Source: Bog-564 sp035509915 (GTDB lineage Bacteria; Actinomycetota; Acidimicrobiia; Acidimicrobiales; UBA8190). From it: DNA of 34,551 nucleotides. Positions within the stretch are counted from its first letter, which is position 1; each line of letters starts with the position of its first letter. Where the stretch lies: contig DATKIB010000090.1 of NCBI GenBank assembly GCA_035509915.1, forward strand, positions 1 through 34,551, given 5' to 3'. The translations under genes and the position numbers were made by a program. Of this stretch, positions 16,272-24,298 are shown in pieces. The notes under the pieces are model-generated. The model was not told the DNA's origin and did not search any database. It worked only from the letters and a program-made list of their open reading frames with translations.

Positions 16272-17405
16272 GTGACCTCGATCATCGATTCGGACCAGCA
16301 TCTCTACGAGTCGCGGACGTTGTGGGCGGACCACATCGATCCCGCCGTGCGCGAAGACGCCCTGGCGATCGTCGACGACGAGCTCGGCTACCCCTTCCTC
16401 ACCTGGCGGGGCCGCCGGCTGTCGCTCGCTGACGTGCAGCTCCCCGGGGACACCGCCGCGATCGGCAAGCGCCGCCAGCGCCTGCGCCAACAGCTCCCGC
16501 CGGAGTACAGCTACGACGAGGCGCTTCCGAGGGACTACTTCGATCCACGCGCGCGCGCCGAGAGGATCGCCGAGATGGGGCTCGACGAGGCGGTGCTGTT
16601 CCCGAACTTCGGGTTGCTGTGGGAGAGACGTCTTTCGGAGTCACTCGGGGCGCTCACTGCCAACATGGCCGCCTGGAACCGCTGGTGCGCGAGCGTCGTC
16701 ACCGAGGGAGCGGGCAAGCTCCATCCCGTCGCCCACCTCACCCTGCGCGACCCGCAGTGGCTCGAAGGCCAGCTTGCGCAGCTCTCCGAGGCGGGCGTGC
16801 GCCTCGGGATGATCGCCCCCGCGTCGGTAGACGGCAGGCCGCTGTCGCATCCCGACCACGACCGGCTCTGGTCTGCGTTCGTCCACCACGGGGTCACCCC
16901 GGTGTTCCACGTTGCCGATCAGCCCCGCATGCTCGACGACGCCTTCTACACCGACACCGACGAGAACTTCGTCCCGGTCATGGAGTCTGTGTTCATATGG
17001 GCACCGCCGGCGGTCGCGGTCACCGACCTGATCATCAACGGCACCTTCGCCAAGCACCCGGACCTGCGCGTGGGCATCGTCGAGCTCTCCTCGATCTGGG
17101 TGCCTCAGTACCTGCTCATGCTCGACGGTGGGTGGGACTTCACGACCACCCTCAACGGGCAGCCGCTGTCGGAGCTGGAGCTGAGGCCGAGTGAGTACTT
17201 CCTACGCCACGTGCGCGTCTCGTCGTTCAGCTACGAGCAGCCGGCCCGGCTCACCGCCAAGGCCGGGGACGTGTTCATGTGCTGCAGCGACTATCCGCAC
17301 TCGGAGGGCACCGCCACGCCGATGGACGACTACGCGCGCCAGCGCTGCCTGCCCGATGCGGCCGAGGGGCTGTTCCACTCGAACGTGAGCACGCTTCTGG
17401 GCTGA
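16272..17405 (+). CDS. Amidohydrolase-2 family metal-dependent hydrolase
   Basis: Protein of 377 residues with the TIM-barrel pattern of the Amidohydro_2 (ACMSD-like) family. The N-terminal metal motif appears as D8-Q-H10 (IDSDQHLYE). A strand-end histidine is at H213 (PVFHVAD), and the catalytic-type aspartate is D340 in the family hallmark SDYPHSEG (339-346). These residues suggest a metal-dependent hydrolase or decarboxylase acting on an unknown small molecule. It is a single cytoplasmic gene, divergent from the hydrolase and convergent with the large membrane protein gene (19-base gap, no hairpin). The local context gives no pathway. Confidence 0.85.
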   Translation: MTSIIDSDQHLYESRTLWADHIDPAVREDALAIVDDELGYPFLTWRGRRLSLADVQLPGDTAAIGKRRQRLRQQLPPEYSYDEALPRDYFDPRARAERIAEMGLDEAVLFPNFGLLWERRLSESLGALTANMAAWNRWCASVVTEGAGKLHPVAHLTLRDPQWLEGQLAQLSEAGVRLGMIAPASVDGRPLSHPDHDRLWSAFVHHGVTPVFHVADQPRMLDDAFYTDTDENFVPVMESVFIWAPPAVAVTDLIINGTFAKHPDLRVGIVELSSIWVPQYLLMLDGGWDFTTTLNGQPLSELELRPSEYFLRHVRVSSFSYEQPARLTAKAGDVFMCCSDYPHSEGTATPMDDYARQRCLPDAAEGLFHSNVSTLLG

Positions 17406-17424
17406 GGCAGGGTCGCAGGCGCGT

Positions 17425-20400
17425 CTACTCGACGTGCTCGGGCGCCCGGAGGATGTTCTCGGTGGGCGCCGACTCGAGACAATCCTCTGGCAGGGGGAGC
17501 AACGAGGAGCCCGAGTCGTCGCGGCCGGCGCCCTCGTCGCCGAGGCGAGCTCTGCGGTCGGAGGCAGCGATCATGCGACCAATAACCGGCACCTCCGCCA
17601 GCGATTCCGCGCGAAGGATGGCCAGCACCACGGGCACCAGGTGCTCGGCGGCGTCGTAGACCACGTAGCGGGGGAGCCAGTCCGGTCCGTACTTGGCGTT
17701 GAATCGCCAGAGAGTCTCGATCTGGAGGAAGCTCGACATCCTCCTTATCGCCCATCGTTCGACGCGCTGAGTCACCCCGTCGCCACGCTCGCCCTCGAGC
17801 AGTGAGCGCATGGCCGCGAAGTTCAGGCTGAGACCGCGACATCCGAGCCCGCGCAGGTGCTCGATCGTCGACACCAGCGCGAAGTCGATCAGCCCGTTGG
17901 GGTGCTCGCCCCGGTCACGTCGCATGAGGTCGAGCGAGAAGCCACCAATTCCACGAGCGGGGACGAACTGGCACATGGCAGCCGGCTCGTCGTCGGGCCC
18001 GGTGACCACGCAGAGGAGCAGGCCCTCGTCGCGCGGGTCGAAGATCCGACCGAGCACCATCGAGAATCCCCGTTCGAACTCGCCGCGACGGCTCTGCGAC
18101 ATGAGCCCTGTGAGCCGTTCGGCGGTCCGCCTGTCGAGGTGGCCCGGGTCGTGGAAGCTGGCCGAGTAGCCGTACTTGGCGATCCGGTTGTGGGCCTGGC
18201 GGAGCCCCTTCATGTGGCCTCCCGCCAGCGAGAAGCGCTGGACGTCCACTATCGCTTCGTCGCCGATGTAGATGTCGTGCATGCCGGTGGCGCGGTAGGT
18301 CGAGAGCCAGTCGGCGCCCCCGCCCATGACCGCCACCACCCAGCCGCGGCCTTCCGCGAACCGCCGGAAGGCGGCCCACACCTGCTCACGCTCGGCTCTC
18401 GGGCCGATCGGGTCGGGCGACACCAGACAGATCCCGCCGTAGATCGCGTACGCCACGAGGCTGTCGCGGTGGAAGAACCACTGCTTGTCGCTTCTCAGGG
18501 CGAAGTAGTCGAGCGTCCCGTCCCCGTGGCGCCGGACGATGTCGCGTGCGGCGTTCCACGCCGAACGCCCGGCCGACCTCCGGCGGTCCACGAGCGGCCG
18601 CGTCGCCAGCCACAGCGCCACGACCGCGATTCCGAACCCGATCGCCAGCAGGCTCGGCGCGAGGAAGTCGTCGAGACGGTCGGGGAGGGCGACGTCTCTC
18701 ACCCCGACGAGTCGCTCCGCGACTGCCTGTGCCACCCGCCAAAGGGGGAGGTGCGGGAAGCGGTTGCCGAAGCGGAGGACCAGCTCGGTGACGGCGGTCG
18801 CAGCCACCGTGATCGCTATCACCGCGCAACCGAGCCAGATTGCCGCCTGCCGAGTAGAGGGGAGGTCAGAGGACGCGCGGAACTCGCGGCGGTTGAGCAG
18901 GAGGAGCGCGAGCACCGCGGCGGAGAGGAGCGACCCGAGGAGGTCCCCGCCTCGTACGAGGTGGAGAACGAGGGTCACCCCGAGCAGGACCGATGAGATC
19001 GCCCAGGCGCGTCGCTGCCCGCGTCGCACCCCTCGCGCCAGGGCGAGCAGGCCTACACCCGCCAGGGCCACGAGCGCCCCCGCCGCTTGGGAGACTCCGA
19101 GAGGGAGCACCTCGAGCACCAGGTGGAGGTGGCTGCGAAGCGGAGGGGTCAGCGTGTTGAGCAGGTCCACGGCGCCCGCCAGGAAGATCGCAGCCGCCGC
19201 CCAGCGTCTCACCCGCCGTGAACGGTTTCTCAGCGCGCTCAGGTCTGGCGCCGGAGGCCACGACTCCCCGAGTGGGCACGCAGCCACCACGACCGGGTTC
19301 GGTTGCACGGAGCGCTCGCCACGCGCCGCGACGCGCTCGAGCAAGGTTGCGGGGGGCTGGTCGACGCGCGCGAGAAGCAGGCGCGCGTGGAGGTCGGCGC
19401 CCGTCTCGAGCTCTACCCACGCCAGCTGCTGTTGGTGGAGGAACACGGGCAGCATTCCGAGACGCGGGGGGTGCTCCTCCACCACCTCACCGGCGGCGCC
19501 GGTGCACGCGAAGAACCCGCTGTCGAGATGGGTGAGCTCGGCCTGGAGGGTCGCGCCCGTCACAACTCCCGCGTATCCGTGTGCGCACAGCTCGCGAGCG
19601 GCGTCGCGCGCCGGGTCGTTGGATGTCGCGCCTCCTTGCGACAATGCGCCCCGGTGCAAGCCGGCCGCGTTCTTGTGGTCGCGCTCGCCGAGGCTCCCGC
19701 CCCCGAGAGCCCTCCACGCCCTCCGGCCGAGCCATCCGAGCACGAGTCCGAGGACCACCAGCTCGGCCGCGGATATGACCCCCGCAACTGCGAGGCGCGA
19801 GCCCCAGCTCGCCGCGCGGGCCCGTGCCAGAGCCCTAGCGGGGGTGGGGTGGCCTAGCAGCAAGTGGTCGAGTCCTTGGACCACGAAACCGAGACGCAGC
19901 ACGAGCGCGACCGCCAAGGGCACGAGCAGCCACCAGGCGAAGCGGGCGAAGCGGCGATAGAGAAGGCGCGAGGTCAAGAAGCGCTGGAGGGAGGTGGGGT
20001 CCGACAGGCGGTCCATGCCCTCCTGCCAGGGTGCCCCGGGATCGAGCGAGAGGGTCGGCCGTGCGGTGGCCGCTTCCGGGCGGCGGGCCGGCTCGCCGCT
20101 GCCCGTTTGCGGCACACCGGCCTCGACCCGCACCACGCGGGTGGCCGACGGCACCTGCATGTGGAGGTCCACCGACGCGGCGACCTCCAACCCGAGCTCC
20201 TCGAGCGGCCCCCGGACCGAGGGGACCTCTCCGAGCCCGCGGTCGGTGCTGCCCGGCAGGCACACCACCTGCCGCTGCGGGCCAGCGGCGAAGTCCTTCA
20301 AGGAGACCGCGAGCTCGGTGTGCGATGCAAGCGCCGCGGACACCGCCGCCTCGGGGTCGGTGGTTCCTCCGAGATCGAAGAGGTTGCCCGCCACGATCAC

Positions 20401-20619
20401 GATGCCGGGCCCGTGCCAGGCATCGAGCGCCCGCGCCAGTCCGGAGGATGCCCAGCTAGACGCTGGACGGGCTTCGGGCCCGAGACCCAGGTTGGAGACG
20501 ACGAGGACGCGCTTTCCCAAGCCGACGGGAACGGCTCGAGCGCGAACGCCCGCTTGCGACAGCTCGGGGGGGCTCGCACGCAGGACGCCGATCGGAGATG
20601 CAGGGACTCCTTCGGTCAT
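17425..20619 (-). CDS. Degenerate metallophosphoesterase fused to a membrane DUF2156 (phosphatidylglycerol lysyltransferase-like) domain
   Basis: Protein of 1064 residues in three parts. Residues ~36-430 follow a calcineurin-like phosphoesterase, but its metal motifs are replaced: SNLGLG (42-47) for SDLHLG, GNLFD (78-82) for GDLFD, GSTD (123-126) for GNHD and TGATL (354-358) for a GHTH-type motif. Two hydrophobic helices (about 224-248 and 275-298) lie between the third and fourth motifs. About six more helices span 472-674. Residues ~695-1000 are a DUF2156 domain, with DYFALRSDKQWFF (704-716) and SPDPIGP (734-740), as in MprF/LysX-type aminoacyl-phosphatidylglycerol synthases, which modify lipid head groups with amino acids from aminoacyl-tRNA. 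No lysyl-tRNA synthetase domain is attached. The ATG follows GGGAGG with 3-base spacing. The substrate and any regulatory role of the front domain are inference. Confidence 0.85.
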   Translation of the reverse strand: MTEGVPASPIGVLRASPPELSQAGVRARAVPVGLGKRVLVVSNLGLGPEARPASSWASSGLARALDAWHGPGIVIVAGNLFDLGGTTDPEAAVSAALASHTELAVSLKDFAAGPQRQVVCLPGSTDRGLGEVPSVRGPLEELGLEVAASVDLHMQVPSATRVVRVEAGVPQTGSGEPARRPEAATARPTLSLDPGAPWQEGMDRLSDPTSLQRFLTSRLLYRRFARFAWWLLVPLAVALVLRLGFVVQGLDHLLLGHPTPARALARARAASWGSRLAVAGVISAAELVVLGLVLGWLGRRAWRALGGGSLGERDHKNAAGLHRGALSQGGATSNDPARDAARELCAHGYAGVVTGATLQAELTHLDSGFFACTGAAGEVVEEHPPRLGMLPVFLHQQQLAWVELETGADLHARLLLARVDQPPATLLERVAARGERSVQPNPVVVAACPLGESWPPAPDLSALRNRSRRVRRWAAAAIFLAGAVDLLNTLTPPLRSHLHLVLEVLPLGVSQAAGALVALAGVGLLALARGVRRGQRRAWAISSVLLGVTLVLHLVRGGDLLGSLLSAAVLALLLLNRREFRASSDLPSTRQAAIWLGCAVIAITVAATAVTELVLRFGNRFPHLPLWRVAQAVAERLVGVRDVALPDRLDDFLAPSLLAIGFGIAVVALWLATRPLVDRRRSAGRSAWNAARDIVRRHGDGTLDYFALRSDKQWFFHRDSLVAYAIYGGICLVSPDPIGPRAEREQVWAAFRRFAEGRGWVVAVMGGGADWLSTYRATGMHDIYIGDEAIVDVQRFSLAGGHMKGLRQAHNRIAKYGYSASFHDPGHLDRRTAERLTGLMSQSRRGEFERGFSMVLGRIFDPRDEGLLLCVVTGPDDEPAAMCQFVPARGIGGFSLDLMRRDRGEHPNGLIDFALVSTIEHLRGLGCRGLSLNFAAMRSLLEGERGDGVTQRVERWAIRRMSSFLQIETLWRFNAKYGPDWLPRYVVYDAAEHLVPVVLAILRAESLAEVPVIGRMIAASDRRARLGDEGAGRDDSGSSLLPLPEDCLESAPTENILRAPEHVE

Positions 20620-20650
20620 CTACCTCCCATCATGCCAGCCAGCGGAGTCC

Positions 20651-20666
20651 GGGGGATACTTCCCCC
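20651..20666. repeat. Perfect 6-bp inverted repeat at a divergent start region
   Basis: GGGGGA TACT TCCCCC lies two bases before the ATG of the HAD gene and ~32 bases upstream of the divergent DUF2156 fusion gene. In the 48-base spacer it could be an operator shared by both genes. In the HAD mRNA it would form a hairpin over the G-rich ribosome binding site. Function is unproven. Confidence 0.4.
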
Positions 20667-20667
20667 G

Positions 20668-21168
20668 ATGCCCGAGGAAGCGTTTTTTCCGCCCAATTGG
20701 CGCTGGCGGCTCGCACCTGCCGAGCCGGGTCCGACCGTCGTCTTCGACATCGACGGCGTGCTGTCGGACGCGCAGGTTCGCCAGCACTACCTCGAGTGGG
20801 GAAGGCGCGACTGGGACGCCTTCTTCGACGCGTGCGGCGACGACCCGCTGATAGACGAGGTGGCGCGCCTTCTCGAGCTGCTCGATCCGGAGCTTCGCAT
20901 CGTGCTGCTCACCGGACGTCCCATCCGCGTCCAACCCCAGACCTTGGCGTGGCTGGGGCGCTACGGGCTTCGATGGGACCTGCTGGTCATGCGCGACCGG
21001 GCCGACTACGCCCAGGTCGACAGGTTCAAGCGCGCCGCCGTCCACGAGCTGCGCGCCCGCGGGCTCGACCTGCAGCTCGCTTTCGAGGACGATCCGCGAA
21101 ACCGCGACATGTTCCACGACGAGGGCATCCCCTGCATCTACATCCACTCGGGCTACTACGACCGATGA
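20668..21168 (+). CDS. Small HAD-superfamily phosphatase (PNKP-like phosphatase domain)
   Basis: Protein of 166 residues with a complete HAD core: motif I VVFDIDGVLSD with Asp27 and Asp29, motif II LLTGRP with Thr82, a likely motif III lysine at K121, and motif IV acidic cluster AFEDD at 138-142. The overall pattern, with RDWDAFFDAC after motif I and a terminal SGYYD, resembles the phosphatase domain of T4-type polynucleotide kinase/phosphatase and small stand-alone relatives. It may act on a nucleotide, nucleic-acid end or other phosphomonoester. The ATG at 20668 is used; an in-frame ATG at 20632 would add 12 residues. It is divergent from the DUF2156 gene and convergent with lnt. Confidence 0.8.
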   Translation: MPEEAFFPPNWRWRLAPAEPGPTVVFDIDGVLSDAQVRQHYLEWGRRDWDAFFDACGDDPLIDEVARLLELLDPELRIVLLTGRPIRVQPQTLAWLGRYGLRWDLLVMRDRADYAQVDRFKRAAVHELRARGLDLQLAFEDDPRNRDMFHDEGIPCIYIHSGYYDR

Positions 21169-21188
21169 TCGGCTGAGACGCAGGAACG

Positions 21189-22847
21189 TCAGTACCTTGC
21201 CGTCGCGGAGCGTGCCCAGCGCTCGCGGCGCGCGCTCGGCAGGCCCGAGCTGCGCGAAAGGGCGAGCGCCCATCCGACGAGCACGAGGGCGCCGCAAGCG
21301 GCGAGGACCGGCAGGTCCCCGAACCGCTCGTAGAGGGTGCGGCCGTCGAGAAGCGAGACGTCGGCCAGTAGCACCTGGCGCGAACCGAGCGAGGTCCTCT
21401 CGAGCACCCGGCCGTGGTTGTCGACGACGCTCGAGAACCCGGTGGGCGCCGCTTGCACGAGGTATCGCCCTTCGGCGATCGCCTGTAGGCGCGCGGCCGC
21501 CACTTCCTGGCACGGGACCTGACTCGTCGCGTAGGAGGAGGTGTTGGTCGGGACGACGAGAAGCTCTGCACCGGCGCGCGTGGGAAGCCGTCCTCTTTCC
21601 TGGAAGAACACTTCGTAGGAGACCATTGCCCCGAGCGAGCCGGCCGGCGTGCGCATCAATCCGTCGCCGTGACCCGCGATGGCGTCGAGAGGGACAGCCG
21701 AGAGGTCGGCCAGGTGCTCGAAGAACCCGCGGTAGGGCACGTACTCGCCGAAGGGGACCCGGTGGACCTTTTCGTAGGTGGAGACGATCCGGCCGTCGGG
21801 CGCGAACGCCACGATCTCGTTGCGAAAGGCCGTGCTCGACACCGGCTCGGTGACGCCGACCACGAGGGTCGCGCGATCGTCCGTCGCCATCGACGCAAGC
21901 GCCAGCTTCAGCGGGTCGCTGTCCAGCCGGTCGTCGAGAGAGACGACGTCCTCCGGCCACAGGATGAGCGACGGGGGCCTGTCGGAGTCGATCCGGGGGA
22001 TCTCCGCTGTCGCCTCGACCTGGGCGCGGTAGACGGAGGCCGCGGAGACCTGGGCCTTGCTGAGCCCCCTCCTCCCGCCGCCCTGGACCGTCGCGACGCG
22101 CAAGGCGGACACGGCATGGCCGCCGTCGGGGGCTGCCGCTCCCCAGGCCGCCAGCCCGCAGACCACCGCCAGCGCCACGAGACCGCCCAGCAACGCACCC
22201 GCTGGGCTCCAGGGCTGCCCTAACAGGTCGCTATCGCCGTGTCGGGCGAGCCCGACGGCCACCTCCGCCAGAGAGCCGAGCCCGCAGCCGCCTAGCCACA
22301 CCAGGGCGACGAGGAGCAGCGGACCGCCCAGCCGGGCGGCTCCGGCGAGGGGCCCCGACGCCTGGCCGAGGGCCAACCCCCCGAGGGGCAGGCCCCCGAA
22401 GGGCCACGAGCCGCGAAGCGCCTCGACCAGGACCATCCCACTGGTCAGCGCGAGCGTGCGCCCCCTGGCGGACGGCGCGGCTGCGCACGCCAGGGCCGGC
22501 GCGAGCGCCTCCACCACCATCATCACCACGCCCCCGTAGACGTTGAAGCTCGTCGCCCACCAGAGGCCCGGTACGAAGAGGCCGAGGCCGGCCACCCAGC
22601 CGCAGGCCAGACGGGCCTTCCATCCGAGCCCGCCGAGGCGCCACCACAGCAGTGCCGCAGCTGGGAACGCGACGACCCAGAGCCCGAAGGGCGGGAGCGA
22701 GAGGCTCAGCCCCAACCCGGCCAGGAGGCTCGGCAGGACGATCCGGCCCCATCGAGCGACCCGCCCGCGCGAGCGGCTCGAGAAGATCGGCCGGACAGAG
22801 CGGGCCGCAGGGCGTGCGCGCCGCAACAGACGGCCGAAGGCGGTCAC
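21189..22847 (-). CDS. lnt: Apolipoprotein N-acyltransferase homologue with Cys-to-Ser at the nucleophile
   Basis: Protein of 552 residues: a basic N-terminus, about six to seven membrane helices (to about residue 235), a nitrilase-like domain (about 250-500) and a final helix (about 511-530). In the Lnt family this domain N-acylates the terminal cysteine of lipoproteins using a Glu-Lys-Cys triad. Glu299 (LWPED), Lys360 (YEKVHRVPFGEYVP) and the nearby Glu368 are present, but the nucleophile position reads MVSYE with Ser410 where C-Y-E is expected (codon TCC). Start is a GTG in a GTGA overlap with hemY. It is last in the heme operon. Either a serine variant still acylates, or the protein has another role. 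Confidence 0.88.
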   Translation of the reverse strand: MTAFGRLLRRARPAARSVRPIFSSRSRGRVARWGRIVLPSLLAGLGLSLSLPPFGLWVVAFPAAALLWWRLGGLGWKARLACGWVAGLGLFVPGLWWATSFNVYGGVVMMVVEALAPALACAAAPSARGRTLALTSGMVLVEALRGSWPFGGLPLGGLALGQASGPLAGAARLGGPLLLVALVWLGGCGLGSLAEVAVGLARHGDSDLLGQPWSPAGALLGGLVALAVVCGLAAWGAAAPDGGHAVSALRVATVQGGGRRGLSKAQVSAASVYRAQVEATAEIPRIDSDRPPSLILWPEDVVSLDDRLDSDPLKLALASMATDDRATLVVGVTEPVSSTAFRNEIVAFAPDGRIVSTYEKVHRVPFGEYVPYRGFFEHLADLSAVPLDAIAGHGDGLMRTPAGSLGAMVSYEVFFQERGRLPTRAGAELLVVPTNTSSYATSQVPCQEVAAARLQAIAEGRYLVQAAPTGFSSVVDNHGRVLERTSLGSRQVLLADVSLLDGRTLYERFGDLPVLAACGALVLVGWALALSRSSGLPSARRERWARSATARY

Positions 22848-24298
22848 CGAGCCGGCTGTTCGGTCGCCGCGAGGGCGCCGACCACCTGTTGCGCCGCTCG
22901 CCGACCCCCGCCGATGCAGGCGGGCACGCCTATCCCGTGGAGGGCTGCTCCCGCCAACGCCAGTCCGCGACGGCGCGCCACTGCCTGTTCCAGCGCCTCG
23001 ATGCGACCCAGGTGCCCGACGAGGTACTGAGGGAACGAGCTCGGCCAGCGTGTGACCACCGCGTCGAGGGGTGCGCCGCGCACACCGAGCATCGACGAGA
23101 GCTCACCGACCGCTCGCGCCACCAATTCGTCGTCGGTCATTTCCCCTGGGCGCTCGTCCCCGTAACGGCCGGCGGAGGCTCGCAGCAGCACGTCGCCGGG
23201 GCGATGGAGCTCGCGCCACTTCGACGAGAGCCACGTGCACGCGCTCAGCAGCCGTCCTTCGGTCGCAGGTACGAGGAAGCCGGTCCCCTCCAGGTCCGGC
23301 CCCGACGAGCCGAACGCCTCGCGGGGAAACCTGAGCGTGACGATCGTCACAGAGGCGTAAGGGATCCCACCGAGCAGCCCGGAGAAGGACGGGTCCAGCG
23401 CGCCGAGGATCTCCGACGCTGCCGGCGCGGGGACCGCGATCACCACCCCGTCGGCTGCGATCCCGCCGGCCGAAGTGGCGAGCGACCACTCGGGTGCCCC
23501 GGGCGCAGCCCCGTCGCCGGCTGCGTGATGCTCGAGTCGGTATACCGTCGTGCCAAGGCGCACCTCGACCCCCCTCTGCTGTACGAGCTCTCCGATGCGC
23601 TGCGCGAGGCGCGCCAATCCTCCACGCACTGTCGTGAACACCGGGCGCGCGCGCTCCGCATCCTGAGGGGCCGAGCGAAGCGCGCGCATCAAGCTCCCGG
23701 GTCGCTCGTCGGCGAGGAGCAGCTGCGGGAAGACGGCCGCAGCGCTCAGGTCGTCGGCGCGTCCGGCGTGTATCCCGCCGACGAGCGGGTCCGCCAGCCG
23801 CTCGTGGATCTCTTCCCCGAGACGCCTCCTCACGATGGACCCAACCGACGCGTCGTCGCGTGCGAGCCGCCTCCGCCCGGAGGGGGAAGGACCAAGCAGG
23901 TCCAGGGCGGCGCGGCCGAGGCCTGACGCAGAGCAGATCCCCGATCGCGCGAGCGGGCCCAGGCGCGTGGGCACGCCGAGGGCCAGCCCCCTCGGAAGTG
24001 GGCGCAGCGCTCCTCGCGACCACACGTACGCCCGGTCGGCCGAAGGGTGCACGAGCTCGGGGCCCAACCCCACCTCTTCGCAGAGCTCGTGAGCCTCGGG
24101 ACGACGGGCCAGAAAGGCGTCCGGGCCGACGTCCACCAGCCTCCCGCCGAGCTCGATGCTGCGCAGTTTTCCCCCGAGCCGGGGTTCGGACTCGACCATC
24201 ACCATGCGAGATCCCGAGGGCAGCTTCGACGAGAGCTCCCACGCGGCCGACAGACCCGTGATCCCGCCGCCCACGACCGCAACGGTGAGGGCGCTCAA
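22844..24298 (-). CDS. hemY: Protoporphyrinogen/coproporphyrinogen III oxidase (HemY/CgoX family)
   Basis: Flavoprotein of 484 residues. The FAD-binding VVGGGITGLSAAWEL is at about residues 8-22, followed by ESEPRLGGKLRS and a VDVGPDAFL segment typical of HemY-type oxidases. The C-terminal ALAGAALHGIGVPACIGGG is the second FAD-contact region. It oxidises the porphyrinogen to porphyrin; in actinobacteria the substrate is usually coproporphyrinogen III. Start is taken as the TTG at 24298, overlapping the hemH stop as TTGA and placing the FAD motif near the N-terminus. The frame stays open upstream but is arginine-rich there. It ends in GTGA with lnt. Confidence 0.92.
   Translation of the reverse strand: MSALTVAVVGGGITGLSAAWELSSKLPSGSRMVMVESEPRLGGKLRSIELGGRLVDVGPDAFLARRPEAHELCEEVGLGPELVHPSADRAYVWSRGALRPLPRGLALGVPTRLGPLARSGICSASGLGRAALDLLGPSPSGRRRLARDDASVGSIVRRRLGEEIHERLADPLVGGIHAGRADDLSAAAVFPQLLLADERPGSLMRALRSAPQDAERARPVFTTVRGGLARLAQRIGELVQQRGVEVRLGTTVYRLEHHAAGDGAAPGAPEWSLATSAGGIAADGVVIAVPAPAASEILGALDPSFSGLLGGIPYASVTIVTLRFPREAFGSSGPDLEGTGFLVPATEGRLLSACTWLSSKWRELHRPGDVLLRASAGRYGDERPGEMTDDELVARAVGELSSMLGVRGAPLDAVVTRWPSSFPQYLVGHLGRIEALEQAVARRRGLALAGAALHGIGVPACIGGGRRAAQQVVGALAATEQPAR

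Noticed and set aside
17857..18996. 379-codon + strand frame opposite the DUF2156 region
   Set aside because: The DUF2156 motifs on the - strand are decisive and the + frame has no motif.
22652..23926. 424-codon + strand frame opposite lnt/hemY
   Set aside because: Antisense to the FAD-binding oxidase; Arg/Ala-rich with no domain.
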